A stretch of DNA of 39,243 nucleotides from Planctomycetota bacterium. GTDB taxonomy: Bacteria > Planctomycetota > Phycisphaerae > Sedimentisphaerales > Anaerobacaceae. A program made the position numbers and the translations under genes. Within the stretch, counting starts at the first letter, position 1. Each line of letters begins with the position of its first letter. Below, piece after piece: positions 7,701-16,331 of this stretch. Below the pieces are notes generated by a model. It was not told the origin of the DNA, made no database searches, and worked only from the letters and a program-made list of their open reading frames with translations. The stretch lies in NCBI GenBank assembly GCA_019456195.1, contig VRUK01000051.1:1-39243 (forward strand). The letters run 5' to 3'.

Positions 7701-9203
7701 ATGGACTTTTTCCAAAAGATAAGTGTAGTTTGGCAAAAGGTAGGTCTCGTTCAACGGGCCTTGCTTATTGGGCTCCTTCTCACATTTGTTGCTGCCTGTG
7801 CTCTGCTTACTTATTGGGCTCGCAGGCCTGATATGAGAATGCTGTACCAGGAAATTGCGCCTGAAGAGGCAGCTAAGATTACCGAGAAAATTAATGAAAA
7901 GGGCATTGCTTACGAATTGAGAAGCGGCGGGACGAGTATCTATGTACCGAAGCAACAGGTATATCAGCTTCGTTTGGATATGGCAAAAGAGGGTCTTCCT
8001 TTAGGTGAGCAGGGGGGTTACAAGATATTTGATAATGAGAAAATCGGGATAAGCCCATTCGTCCAAAGCGTAAACCTCAAGCGAGCACTACAGGAAGAAC
8101 TTGCCAAGAGCATCCAGATGATAGATGGAGTTGTTCACGCCCGTATCCATATAGTAAGCGCTGAACAAACGCTTTTTACATCTAATGTCGGCAAAACCAC
8201 CACTTCTGTGGTTCTTCGGCTAAGGCCGGGTTATAGGTTAAGCAGTTTGAATATCGCAGCTATTACTCATTTGGTCTCCGGCAGCGTTGAAGGATTGACA
8301 TCGGAAAATGTTACCGTGGTAGACAGCCGGGGGAATCTTCTTTCAAGTGAGTCAGATTCGACTATTGCCAGTGGGGCAGGCACTGTTCAGGATTATAGGG
8401 AAAGGGTAGAGCAGAACTTAGCGAACAAGGTAGAGGATATGCTTACCGCTGTTTTAGGACAGGGCCGGGCAATAGTAAAGGTCAGTGCCGTTATTGATAT
8501 GAACAGCGTTAGTACCGTTACGGAAAAGTTTGATCCAAAAGGAGTTGTTATTAAGGAAGAGATTACAAGTGGTTCTGAAACCGGGGCTTCCACACCATCA
8601 GCCGCAGGTGAGCCGGCTGTTCCTGGCAGTGTGATGAAAGATGAAATAATTAAGACCGACTATGAGGTCGGCAAAACGGTGAAGCGGGAAGATGTTTATC
8701 CGGGTCAAATAAAATCTCTGAAGGTGGCAGCATTTGTTGACTTGTCGGTAGCAGACGCTAATGATGCAGGTTCCGGAAATAGCGTCGCAAAGATAATGCA
8801 GGAAGCCGATGTAGTGGCGATTATCCAAAATGCTCTTGGGCTGGAGGATGAAACTTCAATCAAAGTAGTGGATGTTAAGTTCAATCGCCCATTTGAATCA
8901 CTTGTTGAAGAAGAGCCGTCCAGTTGGCCTCGTTATATAGCAATTGCTCGCCAGGCTTCCTTAGGCATTATGGCAATTTGCGCGCTGCTTGTTCTTCGTA
9001 TGTTCCGTGGAGCTAAGAGTAAGGTGGGCGCAGCGGCCACAGGAGGGCAATTGCCCGAAGCCGAAGGGGCCACAGGACTTCTTCCTGGTAAAGTGGTAAC
9101 TACAGAGCCATTAGTTGTACGCAGGCAGATAGCCAGTGCTTTGGAACAAGATCCTGAGCGAGTGAAGCAATTGTTTGCCAGTTGGCTCGGAGAAAAGGGC
9201 TAA
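7701..9203 (+). CDS. fliF: Flagellar MS-ring protein FliF
   Basis: A 500-residue inner-membrane protein that builds the MS ring, the foundation of the basal body. There are two membrane segments, at residues about 17-40 and 412-435, flanking the periplasmic ring-building region. Conserved pieces include MLYQEIAPEEAAKI, the RBM1/2 region (GGTSIYVPKQQVYQLRLDMA, then GISPFVQSVNLKRALQEELA) and RVEQNLANKVEDML. The last 30 residues (LEQDPERVKQLFASWLGEKG) form the FliG-binding tail. A GAGG site precedes the ATG. It lies immediately before two fliG genes, both possible partners for the same tail. Confidence 0.96.
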   Translation: MDFFQKISVVWQKVGLVQRALLIGLLLTFVAACALLTYWARRPDMRMLYQEIAPEEAAKITEKINEKGIAYELRSGGTSIYVPKQQVYQLRLDMAKEGLPLGEQGGYKIFDNEKIGISPFVQSVNLKRALQEELAKSIQMIDGVVHARIHIVSAEQTLFTSNVGKTTTSVVLRLRPGYRLSSLNIAAITHLVSGSVEGLTSENVTVVDSRGNLLSSESDSTIASGAGTVQDYRERVEQNLANKVEDMLTAVLGQGRAIVKVSAVIDMNSVSTVTEKFDPKGVVIKEEITSGSETGASTPSAAGEPAVPGSVMKDEIIKTDYEVGKTVKREDVYPGQIKSLKVAAFVDLSVADANDAGSGNSVAKIMQEADVVAIIQNALGLEDETSIKVVDVKFNRPFESLVEEEPSSWPRYIAIARQASLGIMAICALLVLRMFRGAKSKVGAAATGGQLPEAEGATGLLPGKVVTTEPLVVRRQIASALEQDPERVKQLFASWLGEKG

Positions 9204-9387
9204 AGTTAGCAAGGCGTGAATTGTTATGTTTATAGCGAAACAATAAGCAATAGGATAATTAAGGCACTAATATCAAATGCCGAATAACGAATATCAAATT
9301 TCAAATAGAAAATTTCTTCGAAGAAGAAAAAAGGCGAATATCCGTCCATTCCAGACTTCTAATGAGCGGCCAGGAGACACGAAAAAG

Positions 9388-10386
9388 GTGTTGACTGGTA
9401 AGCAAAAAGCTGCAATGTTGTTGATGAGTCTTGATTCAACGGCTGCTGCTGAGCTGCTCAAGGGCGTTGACGCCGAGGCGGTCCAGGAATTGGCAGTGGA
9501 ATTAGCGCATTTGGATGCCACTGGTTTCACCAATAACAGGCAGGATTTGGGAGTTCCTCGGCAAAACTGTAAATCATTGCAGCCCAGTCATGACTTTAGC
9601 ATTAATGGTTTCCTGAAAGAAGTATTGAAGAGTAGCGTTGGTGATGAGAAGACAGAGCAGATCCAGGCCGGAATACAGGAACTGCTGTATAAAAACGATC
9701 CTTTCAAATCTATTTGTTCCGCTGATTCTCAAACAGTAGCAACAATTCTGCAGAATGAGCACCCTCAGACAGCTGCGGTGGTTTTGTCAGAACTGCCCGC
9801 AGATAAGAACTCAGAGGTGCTCAGCTTTTTGGACTGGGGAATCAGGATTAGTATTGTCAACAGGATTGGCAGTTGTGAGTCTATGAACACAGAAGCAAAA
9901 GCACGAATAGCGGAAGTTGTTTGCAAACGTCTTGAGGCTGTTACTACCGGTAAGACAAATGGACCTTTGTCAGCACAATCTAAGCCGTCTATAAGAAAAA
10001 TGGCTGTTATTTTGCGAAACATGGGCAAAGAGATTAGAGATGGTCTGCTTGGTGCTATACGGGGCAAAGACAAACATGTCGGTGGAATGGTAGCAGACTT
10101 GATGATATTTTGGGAAGATATCTCGCAAATTTCCGACAGGTCGCTGCAGAAGGCCTTGAGAAGAATTGACGTAAAGAAATTAGCATTGGCATTGGTGAAA
10201 GCCGACAATCAGCTAATTCAGAAAATAAAATCCAATATCTCTAAGCCGATGGCTGCTGTGTTGAATGAGCAAATGTTATTTGTGTCAGCTTATGAACGGG
10301 AAGATATTGAGCAAGCCAGAGAGGAAATTGCAGAGGTCTTACGCAAAATGAATGAGAAAGGCGAGCTTGCGTTTGTTGAAGAATGA
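9388..10386 (+). CDS. fliG: Flagellar motor switch protein FliG, copy 1
   Basis: A 332-residue rotor protein that binds FliF and transmits torque from the stator. The N-terminal domain begins LTGKQKAAMLLMSLD, the middle domain has the EHPQT motif (QNEHPQTAAVVLSEL), and the C-terminal domain has the torque helix (WEDISQISDRSLQKALR). In that helix the usual DDRS reads SDRS. The frame is open to an ATG at 9277, but the 37 extra residues are basic and unlike FliG. The GTG at 9388 aligns exactly with the start of fliG2 (MLTG) and has AGGAG 11 bases before it, so I chose it. It shares the three-domain plan with the second copy at 11373 but is clearly diverged. Confidence 0.9.
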   Translation: MLTGKQKAAMLLMSLDSTAAAELLKGVDAEAVQELAVELAHLDATGFTNNRQDLGVPRQNCKSLQPSHDFSINGFLKEVLKSSVGDEKTEQIQAGIQELLYKNDPFKSICSADSQTVATILQNEHPQTAAVVLSELPADKNSEVLSFLDWGIRISIVNRIGSCESMNTEAKARIAEVVCKRLEAVTTGKTNGPLSAQSKPSIRKMAVILRNMGKEIRDGLLGAIRGKDKHVGGMVADLMIFWEDISQISDRSLQKALRRIDVKKLALALVKADNQLIQKIKSNISKPMAAVLNEQMLFVSAYEREDIEQAREEIAEVLRKMNEKGELAFVEE

Positions 10387-10413
10387 TGTGATGTCTGAAG
10401 GAGTTACGAGCCG

Positions 10414-11262
10414 ATGTTGCCAGGCATAGATAATGAGAAAGCTGAACTTTTAACTGAAATAAATGTTGAATGGAAATACGAATTTATGAATTCGGAACCC
10501 AAAACTGTTTCTACACCAGGCGTTAAGAAACTTACTATCACAGTTGTCCACGACACTGATCCGCACCAAAAGGGTCGGGAAGCCGACTGGGGCTTTGCCA
10601 TATTTATAACCGGCACCGAGAAAACCATTCTCTTCGATACAGGGGGCCGTTTTTTGCTAAATAGTATGCGAAAATTAGCAATAGAACCTGACAGTGTAGA
10701 TGTGCTGTTTCTCTCTCATGTTCACAAGTACCACCCCTACGAATTGGGGGGCTTTCTTAAAGAGAACTCCAACGTTACTATGTATCTGCCAGTGTCCTTT
10801 TCAAAGGAATTCAGGGATAACACGCGGGACGACGGAGCAAAAGTAATTGGTGTCAAAAAGTCTCGCCAAATTTGTAAAAATGTCTATTCGACCGGCCAGC
10901 TTGGAAAAGTTATTAAAGAGCATTCCTTGATTATCCGGACAGATAAGGGCCTGGTCATAGTAACCGGATGTGCGCACCCGGGCATCATAAATGTTGTCAA
11001 TACAGCAAAAGAACTGATGCAAGACGATATTTTTCTGGTAATAGGTGGCTTTCATGATGAAAACCGACCCTTGCCACTTGAATGGGCCACTCAGGATAGA
11101 AAAGAAGAAATCATCTCGGCTTTTAAGCAATTAGGTGTACGATACGTCGGCCCCTGTCATTGCTCCGGCGAGCAAGTAAGAAGCTTATTTAAAAGACATT
11201 ATGGAAGAAAATACATAGATATTAGTACAGGAAAAGTAATAACTTTGACCGACATAAAATGA
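10414..11262 (+). CDS. Metallo-beta-lactamase-fold protein between two fliG genes
   Basis: A 282-residue hydrolase-fold protein resembling the COG1237 group (related to the archaeal dihydropterin-linked synthase). Motifs in order: D75 in LFDTGG, the metal motif LSHVHKYHP (H102, H104, H107), TGCAHPGIINVV (H188), GGFH (H214) and GPCHCSGEQ (H249). The usual HxHxDH motif has Tyr106 in place of Asp, so one metal site may be altered. An AAGGAG site (10398-10403) lies 10 bases before the ATG. It is co-directional with the flagellar genes, 27 bases after fliG1 and 110 bases before fliG2. Its substrate and any role in motility are unknown. It may be a passenger in the operon. Confidence 0.8.
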   Translation: MLPGIDNEKAELLTEINVEWKYEFMNSEPKTVSTPGVKKLTITVVHDTDPHQKGREADWGFAIFITGTEKTILFDTGGRFLLNSMRKLAIEPDSVDVLFLSHVHKYHPYELGGFLKENSNVTMYLPVSFSKEFRDNTRDDGAKVIGVKKSRQICKNVYSTGQLGKVIKEHSLIIRTDKGLVIVTGCAHPGIINVVNTAKELMQDDIFLVIGGFHDENRPLPLEWATQDRKEEIISAFKQLGVRYVGPCHCSGEQVRSLFKRHYGRKYIDISTGKVITLTDIK

Positions 11263-11372
11263 ACCCTATTTTATTTCTCAAGGGCACAAAGGCGCATTCT
11301 GATGCTTTGCGAGAAGTCGGTCGTGGTTGAATGAACAGGAAAAAAGGTGAGAATAGAGGGATTAATTAAGCG

Positions 11373-12365
11373 ATGTTGACTGGTACACAAAAAGCTGCGA
11401 TGTTGTTAATGGGTCTGGATGCTGCGACTGCTACTGAACTGCTTAGAGGACTTGCTGCCGAAGAAATTCAGGATATTGCCCTGGAACTGGCTCGAATCGA
11501 CGCATCCGAAGAGAGCGATGCCAAGGAACAGGCAAAAGTTGCCCATGAGTTCTGCAATTCACTTCAACAAAAACAAGGTCCTAAATTTAGTATGAGAGCT
11601 TTTCTTAACGAGATGCTTGTAACCGTTCTTGATAAAGACATGGTTGAGCAAATCCAAACTCAGGTTAAAAAGGTTTCTGGAGGCAAAGACCTGTTTGTAG
11701 GTATTCGTTTGGCAAGAACAGACGAATTAGTTCTTGCGCTGGAGGGTGAACACCCCCAGACAATAGCTGTGATATTGTCAGAACTGGATCCGAAGAAAAG
11801 TCAGGAGATTCTGTCGCTTTTGGGGGAAGAGTCTCGTCTCAAAGCCGTGTGCAGGATGATAAATCCTGAACTGGTGAGTAGCGGAGTGAAGCAGCGGATG
11901 GCATTTACGGTTAGCGAAAAGCTGGAAAGTCTCAAAGGAGAGACTCTTACTGAAAGGCCGGAGCAGACTCTACGAAAACTGGCTGTTGTGTTAAGTGGTC
12001 TCAGCAGGGAGATGCGAGACCAACTACTTGATGAGATCAGCAAATACGATGAGGAAACCGGTTCAAGTGTAAGGGCTTTGATGATAACGTGGGAAGATAT
12101 TCTGACAATAGCGGACAGGTCTATGCAGGAGGTACTGCGAAGCGTGGAGTCGAGCAAATTGGCGGTGGCACTTCATGGTGCCGATGAAGAAATCGTGCAA
12201 AAGATACGCTCAAATATATCAGAACGGGCGGTGGCCTCGCTTGATGAAGAAATTTCATTGATGCAGGAGCCGCAGAAACAGGAAATTCTTGATGCCAGAG
12301 AAGAAGTTGTCGTTCCGCTGCGGGAGGCAAATGAGCAGGGCACACTTAGAATGGTAGGGCGATAG
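11373..12365 (+). CDS. fliG: Flagellar motor switch protein FliG, copy 2
   Basis: A 330-residue FliG paralogue. The N-terminal FliF-binding domain (MLTGTQKAAMLLMGLDAATATELL), the middle EHPQT motif (EGEHPQTIAVILSELDP) and the C-terminal torque domain (WEDILTIADRSMQEVLR) are all present. The conserved DDRS reads ADRS. A GAGGG site lies about 12 bases before the ATG. It directly precedes fliH, the standard position of fliG, so this may be the ancestral copy and copy 1 the duplicate (inference). Both retain all three domains, so both could enter the C ring, or they could serve alternative rotors. Confidence 0.93.
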   Translation: MLTGTQKAAMLLMGLDAATATELLRGLAAEEIQDIALELARIDASEESDAKEQAKVAHEFCNSLQQKQGPKFSMRAFLNEMLVTVLDKDMVEQIQTQVKKVSGGKDLFVGIRLARTDELVLALEGEHPQTIAVILSELDPKKSQEILSLLGEESRLKAVCRMINPELVSSGVKQRMAFTVSEKLESLKGETLTERPEQTLRKLAVVLSGLSREMRDQLLDEISKYDEETGSSVRALMITWEDILTIADRSMQEVLRSVESSKLAVALHGADEEIVQKIRSNISERAVASLDEEISLMQEPQKQEILDAREEVVVPLREANEQGTLRMVGR

Positions 12366-12369
12366 CAAA

Positions 12370-12954
12370 ATGACACAGACACTTACAGTCCGTCTTGAAA
12401 AGCCGATTACCTCGGCTAAATTCCTGGATGAATCTACCGGTGGTATTGGTGGTAAATCGCCCGGTCTCGGCCAAGCTAATCCGGTGGCGAATGCCGAACA
12501 AAATCCTGCGCAGGATTCAGAGGCTCAGAAAAATACGTTTTCACAGGCTTGCCAGGCAATTAATGGTGTCGTTACAAAACTCAATGAATTTTATGACAAA
12601 GTGTTTACTGAGCAAAAAGAAGAAATTGTCAAGCTTTCGGTGGAAATCGCCAGAAAGATTTTGATGCAAAAAGTGGAAGATGGAGATTATGAAATACAAT
12701 CTATTATTAAAGAGGCACTAAACAATGCTCCAACGAGACAGGATATAGTAGTGCATTTGAATCCTGAAGACCTTGCGGAATGCCAGAAGGCACTACAACA
12801 TGAGCCGGATGGCACTTTAACAGATGTTAAGTTTGTTTCCGACTCGAATATAGGACGGGCAGAATGCCTGCTTGAGAGCCCCAAGGGGATAGTAGAATCA
12901 CTTATTAACGAACATTTGGATAGAATCAGCAAAGCACTTAAAAAGACGGAATGA
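12370..12954 (+). CDS. fliH: Flagellar export ATPase regulator FliH
   Basis: A 194-residue stator-like subunit of the export ATPase that dimerises, binds and restrains FliI and docks it at the C ring. The N-terminus (residues 1-60) is variable and Gln/Asn/Pro-rich. Residues about 75-195 form the conserved FliH/V-ATPase E-subunit-like region: EEIVKLSVEIARKIL, then IVVHLNPEDLAEC, and FVSDSNIGRAECLLESPKGIVE, the typical glycine-containing strand. It starts 4 bases after fliG2 and ends 3 bases before fliI, so translation is probably coupled. Confidence 0.92.
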   Translation: MTQTLTVRLEKPITSAKFLDESTGGIGGKSPGLGQANPVANAEQNPAQDSEAQKNTFSQACQAINGVVTKLNEFYDKVFTEQKEEIVKLSVEIARKILMQKVEDGDYEIQSIIKEALNNAPTRQDIVVHLNPEDLAECQKALQHEPDGTLTDVKFVSDSNIGRAECLLESPKGIVESLINEHLDRISKALKKTE

Positions 12955-12957
12955 GTT

Positions 12958-14322
12958 ATGGTTACAAGTGAGGTTAGTAATGGTTTGATTGATTTTGATA
13001 AGTTTCACTCAGCACTTCGCGATGTAAATTTATTGGATTGTCAGGGTTTTGTGGTCCGAGTTTCCGGTCTGACGGTTGAATCTACCGGTCCGGCAATAGG
13101 TTTAGGGGAGCTATGTGGTATCCAGATTCGTAATGGGCGGCGCGTGTTGGCTGAAGTGGTAGGTTTCCATGATAACCATCTTATTCTGCTGCCGTTGGAG
13201 CATATAAATGGTATATCGCCGGGCGATGCAGTAACCGCTCGTACTACTGTCCGGCATATCGCCTTAAGCGAAGCTATCCTTGGTAGAGTAGTAAACGGGC
13301 TGGGAGAGCCTATAGATAATAAAGGACCATTGGCAGGGACGGATAAGAAAGCATTAGATGCAAGTAGTCCATCGCCTTTGACCCGAAAAAAAATTACCAG
13401 TCCTTTGGTGTTGGGTATAAGATCGATAGATGGCGTATTAACTTGTGGCAAGGGTCAGCGCGTGGGTATTTTCTCTGGCAGCGGAGTAGGAAAGAGCGTT
13501 TTACTTGGCGATATTGCCAATTCGAGTGAGGCAAATGTTAATGTTGTAGCACTGATAGGCGAGCGTGGACGAGAGGTTCGGGAATTTCTCGAAGGAGACC
13601 TCGGTGCTGAGGGTTTATCACGCAGCGTAGTTGTCGTAGCTACTTCGGATTCTCCTCCTATTCAGCGTGTAAAGGCGGCGTTTGTAGCTGTTACGATTGC
13701 CGAATATTTCAGGGACAAGGGTAAAGATGTTTTGTTTATGATGGATTCACTCACTCGTTTCGCACAAGCCCAGAGAGAAATAGGCCTTGCGGCTGGTGAG
13801 CCTCCGGCGACAAAGGGGTACTGTCCAAGCGTTTTTTCGCTAATGCCGAGACTTATCGAACGTTTGGGCTGTGCCGAAACCGGCAGTATCACGGGTATTT
13901 TGACTGTTTTGGTTGAGAACGATGATTTAACCGACCCCGTGGCTGATAGTGCCAGAAGTCTGCTTGACGGGCATATAGTTCTGTCGAGAAAATTGGCTGA
14001 GAGGGGGCATTATCCCGCTGTGGATATTTTACAGAGTGTCAGTCGATTGATGCCTGTGGTGGTCAGTAAAGAGCACCTGCTTGCTGTGCAGAAGCTCAAA
14101 GAAATATACGCTATTTATATTGATGCTGAAGATCTGATAAATATCGGGGCATTTTCATCCGGCAGTAATCGACGTATTGATGGAGCTATAGCTTTGATTG
14201 ACAGGATAAACAGCTTCCTTATTCAGTCTATTCGAGAGAGGACCGATTTTAATGAAACTATAAGGCAGTTGACTGCCATTACCCAGTTTTGGAATGAGCT
14301 GTTGGGTGCCCAGAGCCAGTAA
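12958..14322 (+). CDS. fliI: Flagellum-specific export ATPase FliI
   Basis: A 454-residue F1-beta-like ATPase that powers unloading of export substrates. The Walker A loop is GSGVGKS (residues 174-180), followed by ALIGERGREVREFLE, a Walker B strand near residue 260 (VLFMMDSLTRFAQAQREI), and the family stretch GEPPATKGYCPSVFS. The C-terminal region contains the helical domain typical of type III ATPases. Its position between fliH and fliJ, and its length, match flagellar FliI rather than F1 subunits. Confidence 0.97.
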   Translation: MVTSEVSNGLIDFDKFHSALRDVNLLDCQGFVVRVSGLTVESTGPAIGLGELCGIQIRNGRRVLAEVVGFHDNHLILLPLEHINGISPGDAVTARTTVRHIALSEAILGRVVNGLGEPIDNKGPLAGTDKKALDASSPSPLTRKKITSPLVLGIRSIDGVLTCGKGQRVGIFSGSGVGKSVLLGDIANSSEANVNVVALIGERGREVREFLEGDLGAEGLSRSVVVVATSDSPPIQRVKAAFVAVTIAEYFRDKGKDVLFMMDSLTRFAQAQREIGLAAGEPPATKGYCPSVFSLMPRLIERLGCAETGSITGILTVLVENDDLTDPVADSARSLLDGHIVLSRKLAERGHYPAVDILQSVSRLMPVVVSKEHLLAVQKLKEIYAIYIDAEDLINIGAFSSGSNRRIDGAIALIDRINSFLIQSIRERTDFNETIRQLTAITQFWNELLGAQSQ

Positions 14323-14375
14323 ATTGTATTCTGAATACTTGTCAGATATTGAGAGTTTATAAAATTGAAAATTAA

Positions 14376-14822
14376 ATGAAACGGTTTGTATGGCGGCTAC
14401 AGCGTGTCCTTGATATAAGGACAAAGGAAGAACAAAAAGCCAGAGCAGAATTGCTTAAGCTGACGGAAAAGTTAGCAGAGACACAGAGCGAACTGCTGAC
14501 ATGGCGGAAGATGTTAGAGGAGATAATTAATGGCTTAGCCGTGGGGAATCCTAAGGAACGATTGGGTAGGCAGGAATTCTTTTTGAGATATTCAGCGGCA
14601 AGTGATGAGCAAATTAAGAAGCTCGAAAATAGAGTGAAGGAACTGGAGTCAAAACAAAGAGAGAAAATTGCTGAAGTTTTAAAACTAAGAAGGTTCAAAG
14701 AAGGCCTTGGAAAGTTACGAGTCGAAGCAAAGATAGATTTTACAAAGGAACAAGAGAAACTGGAGCAACAACAATTGGATGAGGGAGCTACAGTTTTGTT
14801 TGTTCGAAAAACAAAGAGTTAG
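14376..14822 (+). CDS. fliJ: Flagellar export chaperone FliJ
   Basis: A 148-residue, highly charged, almost wholly coiled-coil protein. It begins MKRFVWRLQRVLDIRTKEEQK, the FliJ-type start with F-WRLQ-VLDIR. FliJ is the central stalk of the FliI hexamer and recycles export chaperones. The sequence alone is weakly conserved, but the N-terminus, size and position directly after fliI make the call firm. It ends 11 bases before the next gene. Confidence 0.88.
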   Translation: MKRFVWRLQRVLDIRTKEEQKARAELLKLTEKLAETQSELLTWRKMLEEIINGLAVGNPKERLGRQEFFLRYSAASDEQIKKLENRVKELESKQREKIAEVLKLRRFKEGLGKLRVEAKIDFTKEQEKLEQQQLDEGATVLFVRKTKS

Positions 14823-14833
14823 GAGAAAAACCA

Positions 14834-15556
14834 GTGAGCAAGAAACTGATAATTATAACAGCTTCAGCAGGACTGGTGAGTTTTGCCGGAGCATTTGCCC
14901 TGGGATGGTTTACCGCCCCATCTCCCCCAGGGGATCCCGGTGAATCCATTCAGCCTGAGATTGTGAGCGTGGGTGCTGTTCCGGAGATGCCTCTTCCTGT
15001 GGCTGGTACGGCCGGCGTCATAGGTTCGGCTTCCGACAGTGAGAGAAAAGCTATGACAGAAAAGCAGCTAAGGAATCTTGTCTTTGAGGTTCGAGAAAAA
15101 GTGCAGGAGTATGATGATAAGCTTCAGAATCTTACTGTTCGGGAACAGAGATTGCAGAGGACTCAGGATACGTTAAAAGCTGATATTCAAAACCTTAATA
15201 ATCTGCGAATCGAGCTTGCTACAAGTGTTGCTGATATTAAGAGCGAACGCGATAAGCTGCTCAAAACCAGGCTTGAAGTTGCCCAGACCGAGAAGGGTAA
15301 CCTTGTATTGATAGCAGCTACTTATGACAAGATGGATACGTCCAGTGCAAGCAAGATATTGGTTAGTATGTGTACGAGCCAGACGCAGCCTGACAAGATT
15401 GATAGCCAGAGCAGGGGTTTTGATGAAGCCGTGAAAATTCTGTACTATATGACCGAAAGAACCACGGCCAAACTGCTGGCTGAGTTAGCCACAGCAGAGC
15501 CAAAGCTGGCAGCGTTTTTGACCCAGAGATTAAAACAGATAGTTGAAGGAAAGTAG
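14834..15556 (+). CDS. MotE-like membrane-anchored coiled-coil protein
   Basis: A 240-residue protein. Residues about 5-27 are one N-terminal membrane segment. A Pro/Gly-rich linker follows, then a coiled coil (about 75-155), then a C-terminal MgtE-N-like helical domain (AATYDKMDTSSASKILVSM, ILYYMTERTTAKLLAEL, LAAFLTQRLKQI). This layout is that of MotE-type proteins and the matching gene placed between fliJ and motor or hook genes in many flagellar loci. MotE stabilises a periplasmic motor protein in Sinorhizobium; the role here is not proven. The start is GTG, supported by AGGAG 8 bases upstream. It sits between fliJ and motA. Confidence 0.75.
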   Translation: MSKKLIIITASAGLVSFAGAFALGWFTAPSPPGDPGESIQPEIVSVGAVPEMPLPVAGTAGVIGSASDSERKAMTEKQLRNLVFEVREKVQEYDDKLQNLTVREQRLQRTQDTLKADIQNLNNLRIELATSVADIKSERDKLLKTRLEVAQTEKGNLVLIAATYDKMDTSSASKILVSMCTSQTQPDKIDSQSRGFDEAVKILYYMTERTTAKLLAELATAEPKLAAFLTQRLKQIVEGK

Positions 15557-15560
15557 TCTA

Positions 15561-16331
15561 ATGGATATTGCAACGATAGTAGGGGTACTTCTTGGTTTTT
15601 TGGTCGTCATAGGTGCTATTGTGGTTGGGGGTGGTTGGCAGTCATTTATACATGTTCCCTCAATGGCTCTTACCATGGGAGGTATGCTGTGCGCTACGCT
15701 CATACATTTTTCACTGCCGCAGTTTTTGGGAATATTTTCGGTAATCAAGAAGACAATAATTTCGAAGATACCTTCACAATCAGAGATGATTCAAAAAATG
15801 GTAAACTTTGCTGCCATTAACAGACGTGACGGAGCGCTGGCTTTGGAGCAGGAGATTCCCAACTTAGACAATTCATTTTTCATCAAGGGCCTGCAGATGC
15901 TTGTAGATGGACGGGATTCCGAACAAATTAGGGACTTTATGTCTATAGAGGTTCAGTACCTTCAGGACCGCCATTCAACGGGTAAAAAGATTTTAGAGTT
16001 TATGGGAACGGCCGCACCTGCTTTTGGGATGATAGGCACACTTATCGGTTTGGTGCAGATGCTCAGGGGATTAGATTCACCTGATGCAATTGGTGGAGGA
16101 ATGGCAGTAGCTTTGCTGACTACTTTTTATGGTGCATTAGCCGCCAATTTGATTTTTATTCCGTTGGCGGGTAAATTGGGTATTTATTCAAAAGCGGAAA
16201 CGACCACAATAGAGATGATTATTGAAGGTATCTGCTCTATTGCACAGGGTGATAATCCGACCGTTGTTCGAGAAAAACTACAGTCATTTATGTCACAGGG
16301 CAGACGGGAAGAAGTAAAGGCTAATGTATAA
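15561..16331 (+). CDS. motA: Flagellar motor stator protein MotA
   Basis: A 256-residue inner-membrane ion-channel subunit. It has four membrane segments: residues about 3-22, 30-50, a pair-forming segment GTAAPAFGMIGTLIGLVQM, and GGGMAVALLTTFYGALAANLIF. The cytoplasmic loop carries the torque-type charges in RRDGALALE, an Arg and a Glu eight residues apart as in MotA. The frame is open to a TTG at 15543 inside the previous gene; the ATG at 15561 fits the family start (MDIATIVGVLLGF) and follows AAGGAAAG. The stop overlaps the motB1 start in TAATG. Confidence 0.94.
   Translation: MDIATIVGVLLGFLVVIGAIVVGGGWQSFIHVPSMALTMGGMLCATLIHFSLPQFLGIFSVIKKTIISKIPSQSEMIQKMVNFAAINRRDGALALEQEIPNLDNSFFIKGLQMLVDGRDSEQIRDFMSIEVQYLQDRHSTGKKILEFMGTAAPAFGMIGTLIGLVQMLRGLDSPDAIGGGMAVALLTTFYGALAANLIFIPLAGKLGIYSKAETTTIEMIIEGICSIAQGDNPTVVREKLQSFMSQGRREEVKANV

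Noticed and set aside
9277..9387. N-terminal extension of fliG1
   Set aside because: The 37 residues are basic and unlike FliG. The GTG at 9388 aligns with the start of fliG2 and has an AGGAG site before it.
9765..10208. 147-codon minus-strand open frame opposite fliG1
   Set aside because: It is antisense to the conserved EHPQT and torque domains of FliG and is not recognisable as a protein.
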